From positions 1,484-36,754 of the forward strand of contig JAFLUU010000004.1 of NCBI GenBank assembly GCA_022508585.1: 35,271 nucleotides of DNA. Direction: 5' to 3'. Every line of letters starts with the position of its first letter. Position 1 is the stretch's first letter. Origin of the DNA: Prevotellaceae bacterium (GTDB lineage: Bacteria > Bacteroidota > Bacteroidia > Bacteroidales > Bacteroidaceae). Shown in pieces: positions 1-15,301 of this stretch. The notes under the pieces were generated by a model that saw only the letters and a program-made list of their open reading frames with translations, was not told where the DNA came from and did not search any database. A program made the translations under genes and the position numbers.

Positions 1-47
1 GTCTCCAAAACCAGGTGTCGGGAGTTCGAGCCTCTCTTCCCGTGCCA
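1..47 (+). tRNA. tRNA-Trp, 3' part (5' end lies outside the window)
   Basis: Window starts in the anticodon arm: loop CTCCAAA (anticodon CCA), T arm GGGAG-TTCGAGC-CTCTC, acceptor strand TTCCCGT, discriminator G and encoded CCA; sits directly upstream of secE. Confidence 0.85.
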
Positions 48-60
48 AAACAAATAGAGT

Positions 61-252
61 ATGTTTAAAAATTTTGTAAATTACTGCAAGAATTCCTACG
101 AAGAATTAGCCCATAAGACAACTTGGCCCTCTCGCAAGGACTTAACACGCAGCGCGCTGATCGTACTTACCGCTTCCATTATCATTGCGCTTGTTGTGTT
201 TGCTATGGATAAGGTCTTCCAGTTCGTTATGACCACGGTCTACCCGGGTTAA
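61..252 (+). CDS. secE: Preprotein translocase subunit SecE
   Basis: 63 aa, single TM protein with 'EELAHKTTWPSRKDL' signature; located upstream of nusG. Confidence 0.95.
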   Translation: MFKNFVNYCKNSYEELAHKTTWPSRKDLTRSALIVLTASIIIALVVFAMDKVFQFVMTTVYPG

Positions 253-274
253 CCCTACTAAACACAAGCGCGCT

Positions 275-808
275 ATGGCTGAAATGAAATGGTATGTGCT
301 TCGTGCAATAACTGGTAAGGAAAGCAAGGTTAAAGAATATATTGATGCTGCAGTAAGCAATGGTGTATTCTCTGGCTATGTTGGTCAAACGCTGGTACCA
401 ACGGAGAAAGTTGTTCAGGTACGTAACGGTAAACGCGTTGTCAGCGATCATGTGCTTTATTCAGGTTATGTATATGTTCAAGCTGTCATGATCGGAGAAA
501 TTGCTTACGCACTGCGCAACATTCCTAACGTGATTGGCATTCTCGGTGGCATGGATCACATGGCAGAAGTTCGCCAATCGGAAATAGACCGCCTCCTTGG
601 CGCCTCCGAGCAGCAAGAGATAGACCTTGAAAATTCTGTTTCTTTCTTGATCGGCGAGCAGGTTAAAGTTACAGAAGGGCCGTTCAGTACTTTCAATGGA
701 GTTGTCAATGAAGTCAACCTCGAACGTAAAAAACTGACGGTTCTAGTAAAGGTTTTTGGCCGCGAAACTGCCTTAAATCTTGGCTTTGGGCAAGTAGAGA
801 AACTCTAA
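275..808 (+). CDS. nusG: Transcription termination/antitermination factor NusG
   Basis: KWYVLRAITGKE N-terminus and C-terminal KOW 'GEQVKVTEGPFSTFNGVVNEVN'. Confidence 0.97.
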   Translation: MAEMKWYVLRAITGKESKVKEYIDAAVSNGVFSGYVGQTLVPTEKVVQVRNGKRVVSDHVLYSGYVYVQAVMIGEIAYALRNIPNVIGILGGMDHMAEVRQSEIDRLLGASEQQEIDLENSVSFLIGEQVKVTEGPFSTFNGVVNEVNLERKKLTVLVKVFGRETALNLGFGQVEKL

Positions 809-871
809 CATCGTATTGTTACGGACGAAGTACGAGAATCTCAGGAATAACTTAAATTAAAAAATAAAACA

Positions 872-1315
872 ATGGCTAAAGAAGTTGCTGGAATAATCAA
901 ATTACAGATTAAAGGCGGCGCAGCTAATCCTTCACCTCCAGTTGGTCCTGCTCTTGGTTCCAAGGGTTTGAACATCATGGACTTCTGCAAGCAGTTCAAT
1001 GCACTGACGCAAAATAAGGCTGGTAAGGTTTTGCCTGTTGTCATCTCTTATTATGATGATAAGAGCTTTACATTTGTTATTAAGACTCCTCCTGCAGCAG
1101 TGCAGCTCCTTGAAGCAGCGAAGGTTAAAGGCGGTTCTCCCGAACCTAACCGTAAGAAGGTTGCCTCTGTTACTTGGGAACAGGTAAAGGCTATCGCCGA
1201 AGACAAAATGCCCGACCTTAACTGCTTTACCCTTGATAGCGCAATGCGCCTAATCGCTGGAACTGCTCGCAGTATGGGTATTACTGTAACTGGGGAATTT
1301 CCCGCCAACATCTAA
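872..1315 (+). CDS. rplK: 50S ribosomal protein L11
   Basis: '[36 protein letters not shown]' signature. Confidence 0.98.
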   Translation: MAKEVAGIIKLQIKGGAANPSPPVGPALGSKGLNIMDFCKQFNALTQNKAGKVLPVVISYYDDKSFTFVIKTPPAAVQLLEAAKVKGGSPEPNRKKVASVTWEQVKAIAEDKMPDLNCFTLDSAMRLIAGTARSMGITVTGEFPANI

Positions 1316-1326
1316 ATCTTCAAACA

Positions 1327-2022
1327 ATGAGTAAACTTACAAAAAATCAGAAGTTGACCGCCGGGAAGATTGAAGCAGGAAAGGCCTACACTATCGCAGA
1401 GGCATCTGCATTACTTAAGGAGATAACAACCACTAAGTTCGATGCTTCTGTAGACATGGATGTGCGTTTGGGCGTTGATCCACGCAAAGCAAACCAAATG
1501 GTTCGCGGTGTGTGTACCTTGCCTAATGGTACCGGTAAGACAGTTCGCGTATTGGTTCTATGTACCCCCGACAAAGAAGCAGAGGCTAAAGAAGCTGGTG
1601 CAGACTATGTTGGTCTTGATTAATATATTGACAAGATTAAGGGCGGTTGGACCGATATTGATGTTGTAATTACAATGCCTGCGGTAATGGGCAAGCTCGG
1701 TCCTTTGGGACGTGTGCTTGGACCTCGTGGATTGATGCCTAATCCAAAAAGCGGCACTGTTACTATGGATGTTGCCAAGGCTGTTACAGAAGTAAAGTCT
1801 GGTAAGATCGACTTTAAGGTAGACAAGAGTGGTATCGTTCACGCATCTATCGGCAAAATATCCTTTGATCCCCAAAAGATTGCCGAGAACGCTAGTGCTT
1901 TCATCTCGACTATCAATAAGTTGAAGCCTGCTACAGCCAAAGGCACTTATATGAAGAGCGTTTTCATCTCAACTACTATGAGTAAGGGCATTAAAATTGA
2001 CCCCAAAAGTATCATAGACTAA
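1327..2022 (+). pseudogene. rplA: 50S ribosomal protein L1, interrupted by an in-frame TAA at 1621-1623
   Basis: ORFs 1327-1623 and 1675-2022 are in the same frame. The intervening codons read [17 protein letters not shown], continuous with L1 sequence; only one codon is a stop (TAA where a Glu GAA would be expected). Confidence 0.9.
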
Positions 2023-2035
2023 ATTTCTTGAAATC

Positions 2036-2548
2036 ATGAGAAAAGAAGATAAAAACGTTGTTATTGCCAATCTTGGCGAAATGTTAAAGCAGTACCCCCA
2101 TTTCTATATTGTAGACACAGAGGGGCTTAACGCAGAGCAAACAACAGCACTTCGTCGTCTCTGTTTCAAGCAGAGCATCAAGATGGTAACAGTTAAGAAT
2201 TCCCTTTTTCAGAAAGCTCTGGATGCGGCAGAAACTGATTTCTCCCCTCTGTATGACGCACTGAAAGGTACAACTTCGGTTCTGTTCTCTGGAGTAGCCA
2301 ACGTGCCTGGCAAAATGCTACAGAAGAATCCCAAGTCTGGTATCAAGGCTCTTAAAGCAGCCTATGCCGAGGGAGGATTCTATAGCGCAAACCAATTGGC
2401 AGACCTCGCCTCACTCAAGAGCAAGGACGAACTTGTTGCCGATGTTATTGCGCTGTTGCAATCTCCGATTCAGAATGTTCTGTCCGCCCTTCAGTCTGGT
2501 GGCAACAACATTCACGGTGTCCTAAAGACTTTGAGCGAGCGTTCCTAA
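2036..2548 (+). CDS. rplJ: 50S ribosomal protein L10
   Basis: Operon position and 'VTVKNSLFQKAL' L10 signature. Confidence 0.96.
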   Translation: MRKEDKNVVIANLGEMLKQYPHFYIVDTEGLNAEQTTALRRLCFKQSIKMVTVKNSLFQKALDAAETDFSPLYDALKGTTSVLFSGVANVPGKMLQKNPKSGIKALKAAYAEGGFYSANQLADLASLKSKDELVADVIALLQSPIQNVLSALQSGGNNIHGVLKTLSERS

Positions 2549-2616
2549 TTAGAAACGTTGCTTAGAGCATATTTTTAACCAATTTTAGTATAAACAATAA
2601 TTTAATTTGAAATAAA

Positions 2617-2997
2617 ATGGCAGATATTAAAGCTATTGCCGAAACTTTAGTCGGCTTAACAGTAAAAGAAGTTAACGAGTTGATTACTGAACTGAAAGAA
2701 GTTCACGGAATTGAACCCGCTGCTGCTGCAGTTGCAGTTGCTGGTCCCGTTGCTGGCGGTACTACCGCTGAGGCTGCTGAGGAGAAGACCTCTTTCGATG
2801 TTATTCTGAAGAGTGCTGGCGCTGCAAAGTTGCAGGTTGTTAAAGCTGTCAAGGAAGCTTGCGGTCTCGGTCTGAAAGAAGCAAAGGAGATCGTTGATGC
2901 TGCTCCCAAGGCTGTCAAGGAAGGCGTTTCTAAGGACGACGCTGAAGCTTTGAAGAAAGCTATCGAAGAAGCTGGCGGCGAGGTAGAGATTAAGTAA
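2617..2997 (+). CDS. rplL: 50S ribosomal protein L7/L12
   Basis: Ala/Gly-rich hinge and '[70 protein letters not shown]'. Confidence 0.98.
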   Translation: MADIKAIAETLVGLTVKEVNELITELKEVHGIEPAAAAVAVAGPVAGGTTAEAAEEKTSFDVILKSAGAAKLQVVKAVKEACGLGLKEAKEIVDAAPKAVKEGVSKDDAEALKKAIEEAGGEVEIK

Positions 2998-3023
2998 TCC
3001 AAATTTACTTGCAAAAACACAGC

Positions 3024-3060
3024 GGTTAAGAATCTTCTGGTAGGGGATTCTTAACCTTTT
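3024..3060 (+). terminator. Intrinsic terminator/attenuator between rplL and rpoB
   Basis: Perfect 11-bp arms GGTTAAGAATC (3024-3034) / GATTCTTAACC (3046-3056) followed by a T run. Confidence 0.75.
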
Positions 3061-3155
3061 TGTATACTTATGTTAACTACAAGTTCTTTTCTGCATCTTA
3101 TATAGACAGAGCTAAACCATCAAGAGGAACATTAACAAACGACAATATTCCGTTT

Positions 3156-6100
3156 ATGTCTCAGATTATCAACGACAGAATAAATTTTGCTTCCATCAGA
3201 AAGCCAATGCCATATCCTGACTTTCTTGATGTGCAATTAAAGTCTTTTAGGGATTTTTTCCAACTTGATACTCCGCCAGAATTACGCAAGAACGATGGAC
3301 TTTATAAAGTATTTGCGGAAAATTTCCCAATCACAGATACTCGCAATAACTTCGTATTAGAGTTTCTAGACTATTACATTGATCCTCCACGTTATACCAT
3401 TGAGGAGTGTTTGATTAATGGATTAACTTATAGCGTTCCCCTTAGAGCAAAATTGAAGTTATATTGCACTGACCCAGATCACGAAGATTTCGACACAAAA
3501 ATTCAAGATGTATTTCTGGGTCCTATTCCATATATGACTAATAATGGAACCTTTATTATAAATGGTGCTGAGCGTGTTGTTGTTTCCCAGCTACATCGTT
3601 CTCCAGGTGTATTCTTTGGTTCTTCGGTTCATTCAAATGGAACACAACTTTACTCTGCGCGTATTATTCCATTCAAAGGTTCGTGGATTGAGTTTGCCAC
3701 AGACATCAATAATGTGATGTACGCCTACATTGATCGTAAGAAGAAATTACCTGTTACTACTTTACTTCGTGCCATCGGTTTTGAAAGTGACAAAGACATC
3801 TTAGATATTTTTGGTCTCGCCGAAGAAATAAAGGTAAATAAAGCTACGTTAAAGAAATATGCTGGTAAAAAACTTGCGTCACGTGTTCTTAAGAGTTGGT
3901 CAGAAGATTATGTTGATGAAGAAACTGGCGAAGTTGTCTCTATTGAGCGTAACGAGATACTTGTAGAGCGTGAGACCATCCTTGACGATGAAACGGCTGA
4001 CAAGATTCTTGAAAGTGGCAGTAAGAAAATTCTTATACATAAAGAAGAAACCACTACCGATTATTCTATTATCTTTAATACTCTTCAGAAAGATACAAGT
4101 AATTCCGAAATTGAAGCTATAATTACAGTCTATCGTTCTTTGCGTAATGCTGACCCCGCAGATGATGCCAGCGCACGTGAAGTAATAAATAATTTGTTCT
4201 TCTCTGATCGCCGTTATGATTTAGGAGAAGTGGGGCGTTATCGTATAAACAACAAACTCGGACTTACTACAGATATAAACGTGCGTGTGCTGACCAAAGA
4301 AGATATTATTGAGATTATTAAATATCTTATCCAACTTATCAACGCAAAAGCACAATTAGACGACATTGATCATCTAAGCAACCGTCGTGTCCGTACTGTT
4401 GGCGAACAATTGGCAAACCAATTCTCTATTGGCTTAGCAAGAATGAGCCGTACTATACGCGAGCGTATGAATGTTCGCGATTACGAGGTGTTCTCTCCTA
4501 CGGATCTCATAAATGCTAAAACTGTTTCGTCTGTAATAAACTCTTTCTTTGGTGCTAATCCTTTGTCGCAGTTTATGGATCAGACCAATCCACTTGCAGA
4601 GGTTACACATAAGCGTCGTCTCTCCGCTCTTGGCCCTGGCGGTCTTACGCGCGATAGAGCAGGTTTCGAGGTGCGAGATGTTCACTATACGCATTATGGT
4701 CGTCTCTGCCCTATCGAATCTCCAGAAGGCCCTAACATTGGTCTTATCTCTTCTCTTTGTGTATATGCAAAAATTAACGATCTCGGCTTCATTGAAACTC
4801 CGTTCCGAAAAGTCAAGAACTCTGTCGTTAATCTTGATAACGATAATATTGTATATCTCTCAGCAGAAGAAGAAAGCCAGAAGATTATAGCTCAAGGTAA
4901 CGCTCCGCTTAAAGAAGATGGCTCTTTCATTCGTAAAACTGTTAAATGCCGTCAAGATGCCGACTATCCAGTCGTTGCTCCCTCTGATGTTGAGTTAATG
5001 GATGTCGCTCCACAGCAGATTGCCTCTATAGCAGCAGCCCTTATCCCATTCCTTGAACATGATGACGCACACCGCGCATTGATGGGTTCTAACATGATGC
5101 GTCAGGCAGTACCTCTCATTACCACAGAACAACCCATCGTTGGTACAGGTATCGAGAAGCAGGTATGCGAAGACTCTCGCACAATGATTACTGCCGAGGG
5201 AGATGGCGTTATTGACTATGTTGATGCATCAAAGATCATCATTCGTTACGATCGTTCAGAAGACGACGATTTTGTAAGCTTTGATAGTGCAATAAAAGAA
5301 TATGCGCTGCCTAAATTCCGTCGTACTAATCAGAATATGACTATCGACCTTCGTCCTATCTGCAAGAAAGGCGATAAGGTTAAGGCTGGCGATATTCTTA
5401 CCGAAGGTTATGCCACTTCAAAAGGCGAGCTCGCGCTGGGTCGCAACCTTCTTGTAGCATATATGCCTTGGAAGGGATATAACTATGAGGATGCCATTGT
5501 GCTTAATGAGCGTCTCGTTCGTGAAGATATCCTTACTTCTGTACATGTAGATGAGTATTCACTCGCAGTTCGTGAAACAAAACGCGGACAAGAAGAGTTT
5601 ACAGCTGATATTCCCAATGTCAGCGAAGAAGCAACCAAAGATCTTGATGAAAACGGCGTAGTTCGCATTGGTGTCCGTGTCGAGCCTGGCGATATTCTTA
5701 TTGGTAAGATTACTCCTAAGGGTGAAAGCGACCCATCGCCCGAAGAAAAACTATTGCGTGCCATCTTCGGCGACAGAGCAGGCGATGTTAAAGATGCTTC
5801 TCTCAAGGCCAATCCTTCGCTCTCTGGCGTAATTATTGATAAACGCATGTTTGCTCGCGCTCAGAAGACGCGCACTTCACGCGCAGACGATAAAAAGAAG
5901 TTGCAAGCTATTCAAGAGCTATTTGAGACTGAGGTTGCCGAGCTGAAAAAGATACTTATCTCTAAGTTGCTCGTTCTAACTAAAGACAAGACTTCCATTG
6001 GAGTAAAGAATAACCTTGGCGAGATAGCTATTTCCAAGGGCGCCAAGTTTACAGAGGGCTTGCTTAATATGGTTGATTATTCTTCTATACAAATAAGCAA

Positions 6101-6962
6101 GTGGACCAACGATGCACACGCCAATGATTTAATTGCAAAGCTTATCATCAACTACCTTAAGAAGTACAATCTTAAAGATGCCGAACTCAAGCGTAAGAAC
6201 TTTGCCGTAACAATAGGGGACGAACTTCCTTCCGGCGTTCTTCAACTTGCAAAAGTCTACGTTGCCAAGAAGCGTAAAATTGGTGTCGGCGACAAAATGG
6301 CAGGTCGCCATGGAAACAAGGGTATTGTATCCAAGATTGTTCGTCAAGAAGATATGCCATTCCTTGAAGATGGCACTCCAGTCGACATTGTTCTCAATCC
6401 GCTTGGCGTACCCTCTCGTATGAACCTCGGTCAAATTTTTGAAGCCGTTCTTGGCTATGCAGGTCTAAAGCTGGGCGTCAAGTTTGCCACTCCTATCTTT
6501 GACGGAGCCTCTTTGGAGGATCTTGAGGAATGGACCAGCAAAGCCGGTCTCCCGCATTTAGGTTCTACACAGTTGTATGATGGCGCAACAGGTGAGAAGT
6601 TTGACCAGAAAGCAACAGTGGGCGTTACCTATATGCTTAAACTCGGCCACATGGTAGAAGATAAGATGCACGCCCGTTCTATTGGTCCGTACTCTTTCAT
6701 TACTCAGCAGCCCCTCGGTGGTAAAGCCCAATTCGGTGGTCAGCGTTTCGGTGAAATGGAGGTTTGGGCAATCGAGGCATTTGGCGCTTCCCATGTGCTT
6801 CAGGAAATGCTCACTATCAAGTCCGACGATGTCGTTGGTCGTGCCAAAGCATACGAGGCTATCGTCAAGGGCGACCCCATTCCGACACCGGGTATTCCCG
6901 AGTCTCTCAATGTATTGCTCCATGAGTTACGCGGCTTAGGCCTCAGCCTTAAGTTAGACTAA
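3156..6962 (+). CDS. rpoB: RNA polymerase beta subunit
   Basis: Full-length RpoB ('[17 protein letters not shown]', '[12 protein letters not shown]'). The ORF track opens at 3060, but the ATG at 3156 ([17 protein letters not shown]) is the better start because 3060 falls inside the terminator hairpin tail. Confidence 0.95.
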   Translation: MSQIINDRINFASIRKPMPYPDFLDVQLKSFRDFFQLDTPPELRKNDGLYKVFAENFPITDTRNNFVLEFLDYYIDPPRYTIEECLINGLTYSVPLRAKLKLYCTDPDHEDFDTKIQDVFLGPIPYMTNNGTFIINGAERVVVSQLHRSPGVFFGSSVHSNGTQLYSARIIPFKGSWIEFATDINNVMYAYIDRKKKLPVTTLLRAIGFESDKDILDIFGLAEEIKVNKATLKKYAGKKLASRVLKSWSEDYVDEETGEVVSIERNEILVERETILDDETADKILESGSKKILIHKEETTTDYSIIFNTLQKDTSNSEIEAIITVYRSLRNADPADDASAREVINNLFFSDRRYDLGEVGRYRINNKLGLTTDINVRVLTKEDIIEIIKYLIQLINAKAQLDDIDHLSNRRVRTVGEQLANQFSIGLARMSRTIRERMNVRDYEVFSPTDLINAKTVSSVINSFFGANPLSQFMDQTNPLAEVTHKRRLSALGPGGLTRDRAGFEVRDVHYTHYGRLCPIESPEGPNIGLISSLCVYAKINDLGFIETPFRKVKNSVVNLDNDNIVYLSAEEESQKIIAQGNAPLKEDGSFIRKTVKCRQDADYPVVAPSDVELMDVAPQQIASIAAALIPFLEHDDAHRALMGSNMMRQAVPLITTEQPIVGTGIEKQVCEDSRTMITAEGDGVIDYVDASKIIIRYDRSEDDDFVSFDSAIKEYALPKFRRTNQNMTIDLRPICKKGDKVKAGDILTEGYATSKGELALGRNLLVAYMPWKGYNYEDAIVLNERLVREDILTSVHVDEYSLAVRETKRGQEEFTADIPNVSEEATKDLDENGVVRIGVRVEPGDILIGKITPKGESDPSPEEKLLRAIFGDRAGDVKDASLKANPSLSGVIIDKRMFARAQKTRTSRADDKKKLQAIQELFETEVAELKKILISKLLVLTKDKTSIGVKNNLGEIAISKGAKFTEGLLNMVDYSSIQISKWTNDAHANDLIAKLIINYLKKYNLKDAELKRKNFAVTIGDELPSGVLQLAKVYVAKKRKIGVGDKMAGRHGNKGIVSKIVRQEDMPFLEDGTPVDIVLNPLGVPSRMNLGQIFEAVLGYAGLKLGVKFATPIFDGASLEDLEEWTSKAGLPHLGSTQLYDGATGEKFDQKATVGVTYMLKLGHMVEDKMHARSIGPYSFITQQPLGGKAQFGGQRFGEMEVWAIEAFGASHVLQEMLTIKSDDVVGRAKAYEAIVKGDPIPTPGIPESLNVLLHELRGLGLSLKLD

Positions 6963-6991
6963 ACAATTACCTCTCTTACAGCATAAAAAAC

Positions 6992-11296
<4,305 letters not shown>

Positions 11297-11322
11297 TTAC
11301 GTTAACATAACCCTTTAACACG

Positions 11323-11361
11323 CAGGGGCAAGTGAGAGCAATTCTCACTTGCCCCTGTTTC
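11323..11361 (+). terminator. Intrinsic terminator downstream of rpoC
   Basis: 15-bp arms CAGGGGCAAGTGAGA (11323-11337) / TCTCACTTGCCCCTG (11343-11357) then TTTC. Confidence 0.85.
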
Positions 11362-11500
11362 ATATATCCTATCTCCCACCCCATGTACCCTAACCGCAAA
11401 CTCACGACACCTTACGCTACTCAACCATCCTCCAATCACTATTTCGGCACATAATAACCTCACAAAAAGCCGCCCCAATTGTAAACAAACGTTAAATCCA

Positions 11501-11509
11501 CCCCCCCCC
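11501..11509 (+). repeat. Homopolymeric C9 tract upstream of lipoprotein gene 1
   Basis: 'gttaaatcca ccccccccct attaac'; ends about 59 nt upstream of the putative -7 box. Confidence 0.95.
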
Positions 11510-11568
11510 TATTAACATTTTTCTTTACATAAACAAGCGTTTTTATAATTATATTTTCTATATTTGCA

Positions 11569-11576
11569 GCAGAAGG
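11569..11576 (+). promoter_or_regulatory. Putative Bacteroidetes -7 element for the lipoprotein array
   Basis: TATATTTG matches TAnnTTTG; a clear -33 TTTG is not evident. Confidence 0.45.
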
Positions 11577-11653
11577 GTCAAACAACCTCATATTTACATT
11601 GCCCTATCGGCTCACCCTATCAGCATACACAATAACGCTAAATAATTTTTACG

Positions 11654-12775
11654 ATGAAAAGTTCATTACTCCCAATCCTCCTCTGCCTCGCAGCTTTTTG
11701 TGCCTCATGCAGTAAGCAGATGACAGAAGAAGAAATGCTCAACTTTCGGTCTGACATCTCCACAGCTTATGATTTTAATCCCCCACCTATAGAACAACGC
11801 CAATACGATTTACCTCCCGGCGTAAAGGGCCGGCATGTCAACCCTTATACATACTCTTTCGTTCTCGATAGCGACCTCAAGCAGTTCTACCAGGCAGGCA
11901 TTGACCTCAGAATGAAGGTCTTGGACAACTTCTATTCGCAGATAAGCGGCGCGAATTTCAATAACTCCGACTTCAGCAATCAATACCGCCCCCTCCTCGC
12001 GCCAAATGTGCGCGCCGAGATACGAAAATACGCCAAAACAAACCATGATGGCGACGACCTATACATGTGGCAGCCCTTCACGCCCCTGCCAATCGTTAGC
12101 AAGATATACGTGCGCTACCAAATCACCTACGAGGGCGATGATTGGTTTAGCATTACCCCTATGGGCGACGACACAGGCGTCCGCCTCCGCGTGGTGCTCG
12201 CCGGCAAAAACATGATGCCGGTAATAACAGAGTTGAAAAACCCCGCTTTCGATGTCAATATCGCCATTACCGACAGCAAAGGCGTCGGCAAAGGTTACAC
12301 CCTCAAGCAAGAGTGGGAGTATGGCGTGTTCAACAACAAAGGCTACAACAACACCTACTGGAACTACGTTGCCAACATAGTGTATAACACCTGCAACGGA
12401 CACAAAGCCGACAAAGGATTCATTACCGAAGCCGAACTTCTTGCTTTTGCCGACCGCATAGAGCGCAAGCGCGCACAATTCCTGCAAGATTTCTGTGCCG
12501 ACCTCACCGCACCCAACTACACCGCGCCAACATTCGTGCAAAAGTACTCCGGCAACCTCACAACCGCTATCTCAAGCGCACTAATCGAGACAAACAAGCC
12601 TACCGCCGCAAACGAAACCCTGCCCTCCGGACTGCAAGTAGTGCTCTACGGCAAAGAACTGCGTCCCCTCGTCGTAGGACTTAGCGACGAAACCCTCGGC
12701 ATAGACATACACAAAAACTTCGATGTCCATCGCAACAACCTGTGGTATGGCATAAGCATCAATAAAGACAAATAA
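11654..12775 (+). CDS. Array lipoprotein 1 (subfamily A)
   Basis: SPII signal 'MKSSLLPILLCLAAFCASC'; two-repeat core with 'ITYEGDDWFSITPMGDDTGVRLRVVLAGK...'; C-terminus GISINKDK. Confidence 0.85.
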   Translation: MKSSLLPILLCLAAFCASCSKQMTEEEMLNFRSDISTAYDFNPPPIEQRQYDLPPGVKGRHVNPYTYSFVLDSDLKQFYQAGIDLRMKVLDNFYSQISGANFNNSDFSNQYRPLLAPNVRAEIRKYAKTNHDGDDLYMWQPFTPLPIVSKIYVRYQITYEGDDWFSITPMGDDTGVRLRVVLAGKNMMPVITELKNPAFDVNIAITDSKGVGKGYTLKQEWEYGVFNNKGYNNTYWNYVANIVYNTCNGHKADKGFITEAELLAFADRIERKRAQFLQDFCADLTAPNYTAPTFVQKYSGNLTTAISSALIETNKPTAANETLPSGLQVVLYGKELRPLVVGLSDETLGIDIHKNFDVHRNNLWYGISINKDK

Positions 12776-12879
12776 ACTACGATTATGAAACGCCTCTCCC
12801 TCCCTCAACTGCTGCCATTTCTATGTGCGTGCGCAGTGTTATCACTGGCCTCGTGCTCAAAGTCCCTCACAGACTTGGG
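11858..12879 (+). repeat. ~1022-bp direct repeat, copy 1 (gene 1 body to gene 2 signal peptide)
   Basis: Constant offset of 4975 nt to 16833-17854; differences seen only in the gene 2/6 signal-peptide region (five counted). Confidence 0.9.
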
Positions 12880-13969
12880 ATATGACACGCAAGAAAGGAA
12901 TAGTACAATGATGGGAGTTCATAACTTTGCATTTGATAGCCCAAGTTCCAGAATTGTAACCCTCTCCCGAAATTACAACTACAACGTCTACTCCTTCATC
13001 TCCGACGAAGATGTGAGAAATCTCCTTGCAGCACACATCTACCTCCGCGAGAGCATCTTGCATGATTTCTATGCACGCATGAACACCAAGGACTTCTCGC
13101 AGGTTGCTTTCAACAACGAGTTCAATTCACTCTGCGCGCCGGATATTCTCGCCGTTGCTACTAACTACGCCAAGCAAAATCCAGACAACGCTCTGGGCGG
13201 TTGGCAAATCTTCAAACCGATGCCCGGCCTCAACGCTATAAAAGCGGAAAACGATATTACCTACGAGGGCAACGACTGGTTTAGCATCACACCAAAAGGC
13301 GATGATACGAAAGTTCGCTTAAAAGTAGTGATGACCCCTTACAAGATGCGCCCTGTCATTGTTGCGGTAGACAATCCTGCCTTCGGCATCAGTGCAACCA
13401 AACAGGCAGAGTCAAAGTTAGCCAAAGGCTACAAAAACATGAAGAAATTCATTTATAGCCCTGCTTATACATTCCCGAGAAGTAAATCCTACTTCGCTAC
13501 ACTCTCCCAAAAAATATCTCGCATCAGCGACGCAGCCCAACGGGGCGTAGTAACGGAAGGCGATTTCAGCCTCTTCCTTAATCAGACCATCAAAGAGCGA
13601 GAGCAAATGCTGACAGCGTTCCTCAACGAGCTCAGCGTAAAGGACATCAACAAGCACCGGCTCTCACGCAAGTATGACAATTGGCTTCACGCCGATGTAA
13701 ACAAAGCTATCATCTCTGCCCAAGAAAACAAAAGCGACAAATGGAACGCCTTTAATACCGGCAGCAACACACCCAACATCGTCTACGAGGGCAACAATTG
13801 GTTCCGACTCTCATCAGACAGCGACAAGGCAAAAGACATTCAAGTCCAGATGATACTAAACAAAGACGGACGGACACCAATCATCACCGGTCTTGTCAAT
13901 CCCGACGCAGGCATCGCCTTAGGCACCGACTTTAGCCTAAACATTTACTTATCTCGCGCCAGTCGTTAA
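12785..13969 (+). CDS. Array lipoprotein 2 (subfamily B)
   Basis: SPII signal 'MKRLSLPQLLPFLCACAVLSLASC'; 'ITYEGNDWFSITPKGDDTKVRLKVVM' and second 'IVYEGNNWFRLSSDSD' repeat. Confidence 0.85.
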   Translation: MKRLSLPQLLPFLCACAVLSLASCSKSLTDLGYDTQERNSTMMGVHNFAFDSPSSRIVTLSRNYNYNVYSFISDEDVRNLLAAHIYLRESILHDFYARMNTKDFSQVAFNNEFNSLCAPDILAVATNYAKQNPDNALGGWQIFKPMPGLNAIKAENDITYEGNDWFSITPKGDDTKVRLKVVMTPYKMRPVIVAVDNPAFGISATKQAESKLAKGYKNMKKFIYSPAYTFPRSKSYFATLSQKISRISDAAQRGVVTEGDFSLFLNQTIKEREQMLTAFLNELSVKDINKHRLSRKYDNWLHADVNKAIISAQENKSDKWNAFNTGSNTPNIVYEGNNWFRLSSDSDKAKDIQVQMILNKDGRTPIITGLVNPDAGIALGTDFSLNIYLSRASR

Positions 13970-14035
13970 ATATCTTTCGATAACTAACAGCGACCTCACA
14001 GTACCAAAGTCCACTTTCACCAACACGCAATCATT

Positions 14036-15259
14036 ATGAAACATTCTTTCCTCCCAACCCTCCTCTGCCTCGCAGCCCTCTTGTCTTCTTGCCACAGCAA
14101 CACAGAGGATATTGTCAGTCATAAACACGAAGCGGTCTACGCCTACGAAGGAATGTACACACAGACACAGTTTCTCCCTCACAAAGAGGATATTCCTTCA
14201 GTTCAGACAATAAACTCTAACACTCTTCCCGCGTCGAAAACCGGCGATGAAGTCTACACCTTTGTCTTGAGCAACGACATAAAGCAGTTTTATCAGGCAA
14301 GCATTGTCCTCAGAATGAAAGTATTGAACAACTTTTATTCAGACATAGCCGCAGGCAACTTTTATAACCCCGACTTTGCTCGGCAGTATCAGCCGCTTCT
14401 CTCGCCGTACATCAGAAAAGCCGTGCGCCAATACGCCAAAGCTGCCAATCCCCGCAACGACATCTACGCTTGGCAGCCTTTCACGCCCCTGCCCATCGCC
14501 AGCAAGATATACACACGCTACGAAATAACCTACGACGGCGATGACTGGTTTAGCATCAAACCTATCGGCGACGACACGAGTGTCAGACTTAAAGTTGTGC
14601 TTGCAGGCAAGGAGATGCACCCCGTCATTGCAGAGATAAGCAATCCCGCTTTCGACATCAATACAGGTCTTGGCACAAGCAATAACCTCGGCTCGGGCTA
14701 CACTTTCAATCAAGACTGGGAGTTCGGCATTTTCAATAATTGTAAGGGTAACCGCAATTATTGGAACTATATAGCCGGCATCATCTATCGCCACCGCGCG
14801 GCAGGCAAGAGTGGTAACAGCTTTATCTCCGAGGCCGAACTCTTGGCTTTTGCCGACCGCATAGAGCAGAAGCGTGAGCAATTCCTGCAGGACTTCTGTG
14901 CCGACCTTACCTCAACAGCCTACACAGCGCAAACCTTCTCTCAGAAGTATGACCGAAACATCACCCGCGATGTCGCCAAGTCTTGCAGCGAGTCCTCTCA
15001 GCCCTTGTCCCTCCTCCAGATGTTTGCGCCCAAAGACCGGAAGCACTACACCATCACCCATATCGACCGCGATTGGTACGGCATCTCCAGCGCCGACTCG
15101 TTAAACCCCGACCTCAAGGTGCAGGTAGTCTTCTACGAGCGAGAGATGCGCCCCCTCATCGTAGGTCTCTGCAACGATGCTCTCGGCATTGACAGCCAAT
15201 CGGACTTCGGTCTACGCCGTGACGCCTATGTAAGCGGCATACAAATAAACAAGCAGTAA
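14036..15259 (+). CDS. Array lipoprotein 3 (subfamily A)
   Basis: SPII signal 'MKHSFLPTLLCLAALLSSC'; 'ITYDGDDWFSIKPIGDDTSVRLKVVLAGK'; retains a second domain 'ITHIDRDWYGISSADSLNPDLKVQVVFYEREMRPLIVGL'. Confidence 0.85.
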   Translation: MKHSFLPTLLCLAALLSSCHSNTEDIVSHKHEAVYAYEGMYTQTQFLPHKEDIPSVQTINSNTLPASKTGDEVYTFVLSNDIKQFYQASIVLRMKVLNNFYSDIAAGNFYNPDFARQYQPLLSPYIRKAVRQYAKAANPRNDIYAWQPFTPLPIASKIYTRYEITYDGDDWFSIKPIGDDTSVRLKVVLAGKEMHPVIAEISNPAFDINTGLGTSNNLGSGYTFNQDWEFGIFNNCKGNRNYWNYIAGIIYRHRAAGKSGNSFISEAELLAFADRIEQKREQFLQDFCADLTSTAYTAQTFSQKYDRNITRDVAKSCSESSQPLSLLQMFAPKDRKHYTITHIDRDWYGISSADSLNPDLKVQVVFYEREMRPLIVGLCNDALGIDSQSDFGLRRDAYVSGIQINKQ

Positions 15260-15301
15260 CCCTCTGCCGTCGACCCGCCCCAAAACAAATACCTTTGCCT
15301 T

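Noticed and set aside
12059-12541. Identical 160-aa antisense ORFs at 12059-12541 and 17034-17516
   Set aside because: Not a duplicated gene in its own right; a by-product of the identical lipoprotein block on the plus strand.
15290-15297. TACCTTTG just before lipoprotein gene 4 as an internal promoter
   Set aside because: Only 4 nt from the ATG and no -33 TTTG at suitable spacing; probably chance.
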